In this document: positions 60,432 through 61,759 of the stretch, one piece after another
Layout of the letters: each line of letters starts with the position of its first letter
Numbering within the stretch: position 1 is the stretch's first letter
Assembly: GCA_035651595.1 (NCBI GenBank)
Contig: DASRFJ010000041.1
Location: 1 to 61,759, forward strand
Length of the DNA stretch: 61,759 bases
Direction of reading: 5' to 3'
Source of the DNA: JAFARZ01 sp035651595
GTDB taxonomy: Bacteria; Actinomycetota; Actinomycetes; Streptosporangiales; Streptosporangiaceae
The notes under the pieces: model-generated
Seen by the model: only the letters and a program-made list of their open reading frames with translations
What the model was told of the DNA's origin: nothing
Database searches by the model: none
Position numbers and translations under genes: made by a program

Positions 60432-61759
60432 GTGGGGTCCCGTAGACCGATTCATTACTTGACGGCCATCCTCGGCGTGACCGTGATGGCGTCCCTGGCG
60501 GCCATTCCGCTGGCCGGCGTCACGGCCGGTACGGCGGCGGTCGCGGCCACCGTCCGGATGACACCGGCGGCCAGGCCGGGCGGCACGCCGCCATATCAGA
60601 AGACCAGCGGGCCTCAGGACGGCACGTTTCCCTGCCAGTCCGCCAGTTTCCCGCTGCCCTGCTACACACCGGCGCTGATCCGGCAGGCGTACGACATCCC
60701 TGCCGGCCTGACCGGCGCGGGCGAGACCATCGCGATCATCGACGCATTCGGGGACCCGACGCTCCAGTCCGACCTCAACACGTTCGACGCCACGTTCGGC
60801 CTGGCGGCCACCACGGTCAACATGATCTGTGCGACCACCTGTCCCACGTTCGACCCGACCAACGCCGATGAGGTTGTCTGGGCGAGCGAGATCTCGATCG
60901 ACGTCCAGTGGGCGCATGCCATCGCCCCCGGCGCGGCCATCAACCTGGTGATCGCCAAGAGCGACGCGGACCCTGACCTGCTGGCCGCGCAGCAGTACGT
61001 GGTCGGCCACAACCTCGGCGACGTGCTCTCGCAGAGCTTCGGCGAGGCTGAGACCTGCATGGATCCCAGCATCTTCGCGGCGCAGCACAAGGCCTTCGAG
61101 GTCGCCGCGGCCGAGCACATGTCCGTCTTCGCCTCCTCGGGTGACGCCGGATCGGCGTTGTCGGACTGCACCGGTGACGGCGGGTTCATCCAGAGCGCGT
61201 CCACGCCCGCCTCCGACCCGCTGGTTACCGGCGTCGGCGGCACTCACCTCAACGCGGACTTCACCAGCGGCCAGTACCAGTCCGAGAGCGTATGGAACGA
61301 CTCCGGTGCGATCTTCGACATCGGCGCGGGCGGCGGCGGGTACAGCAGCAAGGTCCAACGGCCCTTGTACCAGATCCTCGCGGACCACAACCAGTTCCGC
61401 GGCGTGCCTGACGTCAGCTACAACGGCGACTTCCTCGGCGGTGTCCTGGCGGTCTGCAGCGAATGCTCCAACGGCTTCGCGGGGTTCATCATCGCCGGCG
61501 GGACCAGCGCCGGTTCACCGCAGTGGGCCGCCATCGCGGCCTTGGCCGACCAGGGCGCCGGACACCGGCTGGGCTTGCTGAACCCGGCGCTGTACGCGAT
61601 CGCCGCCGTGCCCGCGAGCTACAAGTACGCCTTCCACGACGTCGTGACCGGGAACAACGCCTGGGACGTGACCGGCGTGCCGGGTTACTCGGCCGGCCCA
61701 GGCTGGGACCCCGCCACCGGCCTCGGTACCCCCGACGCCGCCCACCTGATCCACCTGCT
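60432..61759 (+). CDS. Secreted S53 (sedolisin-type) peptidase, 3' end missing
   Basis: The protein from a GTG at 60432 has a signal sequence ('YLTAILGVTVMASLAAIPLA') and then the catalytic domain. The sedolisin residues are visible: Glu/Asp pair in 'SEISIDVQWAHAIAPGA', oxyanion Asp in 'SSGDAGS' and catalytic Ser in 'GGTSAGSPQWAA'. Only about 60 residues separate the signal from the catalytic domain, so the large N-terminal pro-domain of kumamolisin-type enzymes is absent. The frame is open to the window edge (442 codons), where the calcium-binding end begins. Predicted extracellular acid protease. Confidence 0.88.
   Translation, partial: MGSRRPIHYLTAILGVTVMASLAAIPLAGVTAGTAAVAATVRMTPAARPGGTPPYQKTSGPQDGTFPCQSASFPLPCYTPALIRQAYDIPAGLTGAGETIAIIDAFGDPTLQSDLNTFDATFGLAATTVNMICATTCPTFDPTNADEVVWASEISIDVQWAHAIAPGAAINLVIAKSDADPDLLAAQQYVVGHNLGDVLSQSFGEAETCMDPSIFAAQHKAFEVAAAEHMSVFASSGDAGSALSDCTGDGGFIQSASTPASDPLVTGVGGTHLNADFTSGQYQSESVWNDSGAIFDIGAGGGGYSSKVQRPLYQILADHNQFRGVPDVSYNGDFLGGVLAVCSECSNGFAGFIIAGGTSAGSPQWAAIAALADQGAGHRLGLLNPALYAIAAVPASYKYAFHDVVTGNNAWDVTGVPGYSAGPGWDPATGLGTPDAAHLIHL

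Noticed and set aside
60402..61388. 328-codon minus-strand frame at the right edge
   Set aside because: The plus strand here encodes an S53 peptidase with a full set of catalytic motifs.

Overview
The window is a high-GC (roughly 70%) actinobacterial chromosome segment. GTG starts are common, many genes overlap by ATGA or GTGA, and family 2B encapsulins, LAL regulators, DrrAB-type exporters and type I PKS genes are all present. I saw no rRNA, CRISPR array, prophage or intact insertion sequence. Genus cannot be fixed from the sequence alone.

Layout. (1) 1-5.5 kb: housekeeping genes (M24 peptidase fragment, 5'-3' exonuclease, Rieske lipoprotein, DUF6457, SDR), then a CadC/SmtB-like metal sensor overlapping a CDF zinc exporter, then a small flavin/F420 split-barrel protein. 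(2) 5.5-8.1 kb: a thiamine-salvage operon on the minus strand, made of a TPP riboswitch, a CytX-type permease and an APH-fold kinase. (3) 8.2-11 kb: two tandem family 2B encapsulin shell genes with no cargo gene beside them. (4) 11-13 kb: mobA-moaA and a PPOX protein, followed by a selenocysteine tRNA. An MFS transporter reading frame runs straight through that tRNA.

(5) 15.4-29.1 kb: first biosynthetic region. A flavin-dependent halogenase and two membrane proteins lie on the plus strand. Facing them is a tight six-gene minus-strand operon: FAD monooxygenase, two-domain heme-oxygenase-like diiron protein, ATP-grasp-like protein, MBL-fold protein, acyl-CoA dehydrogenase-like protein and BBE-type oxidase. 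A degenerate aspartokinase-like protein and two convergent LuxR paralogues without phosphoacceptor residues follow. (6) 29.4-33.3 kb: a copper operon of lipoprotein, 54-residue His/Met peptide, CopA and a PCu(A)C-like protein.

(7) 34.2-59.5 kb: second biosynthetic region. It has two DrrAB-like exporters, a LAL regulator, three radical SAM enzymes (one with an unusual cysteine spacing), an NDP-sugar nucleotidyltransferase, a 6-methylsalicylate-synthase-like iterative PKS, two KAS III-like acyltransferases, a discrete ACP, a P450, a GT1 glycosyltransferase, two paralogous GT-B-like proteins and a PhyH dioxygenase. A 69-residue NHLP/Os1348-like peptide heads the minus-strand arm, and a ribosome-bound 102-codon ORF sits between two radical SAM genes. 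The PKS, two KAS III proteins and ACP match the chlorothricin-type aryl transfer relay (aryl group from PKS to ACP to a glycosylated acceptor). Its combination with radical SAM enzymes and a RiPP-like leader peptide is the most unusual feature here. (8) The right edge cuts a secreted S53 peptidase.

An 82-bp imperfect palindrome occurs three times (4.8, 26.7 and 54.6 kb). The third copy lies in the 3' end of the P450 frame and encodes part of an abnormal C-terminal tail.
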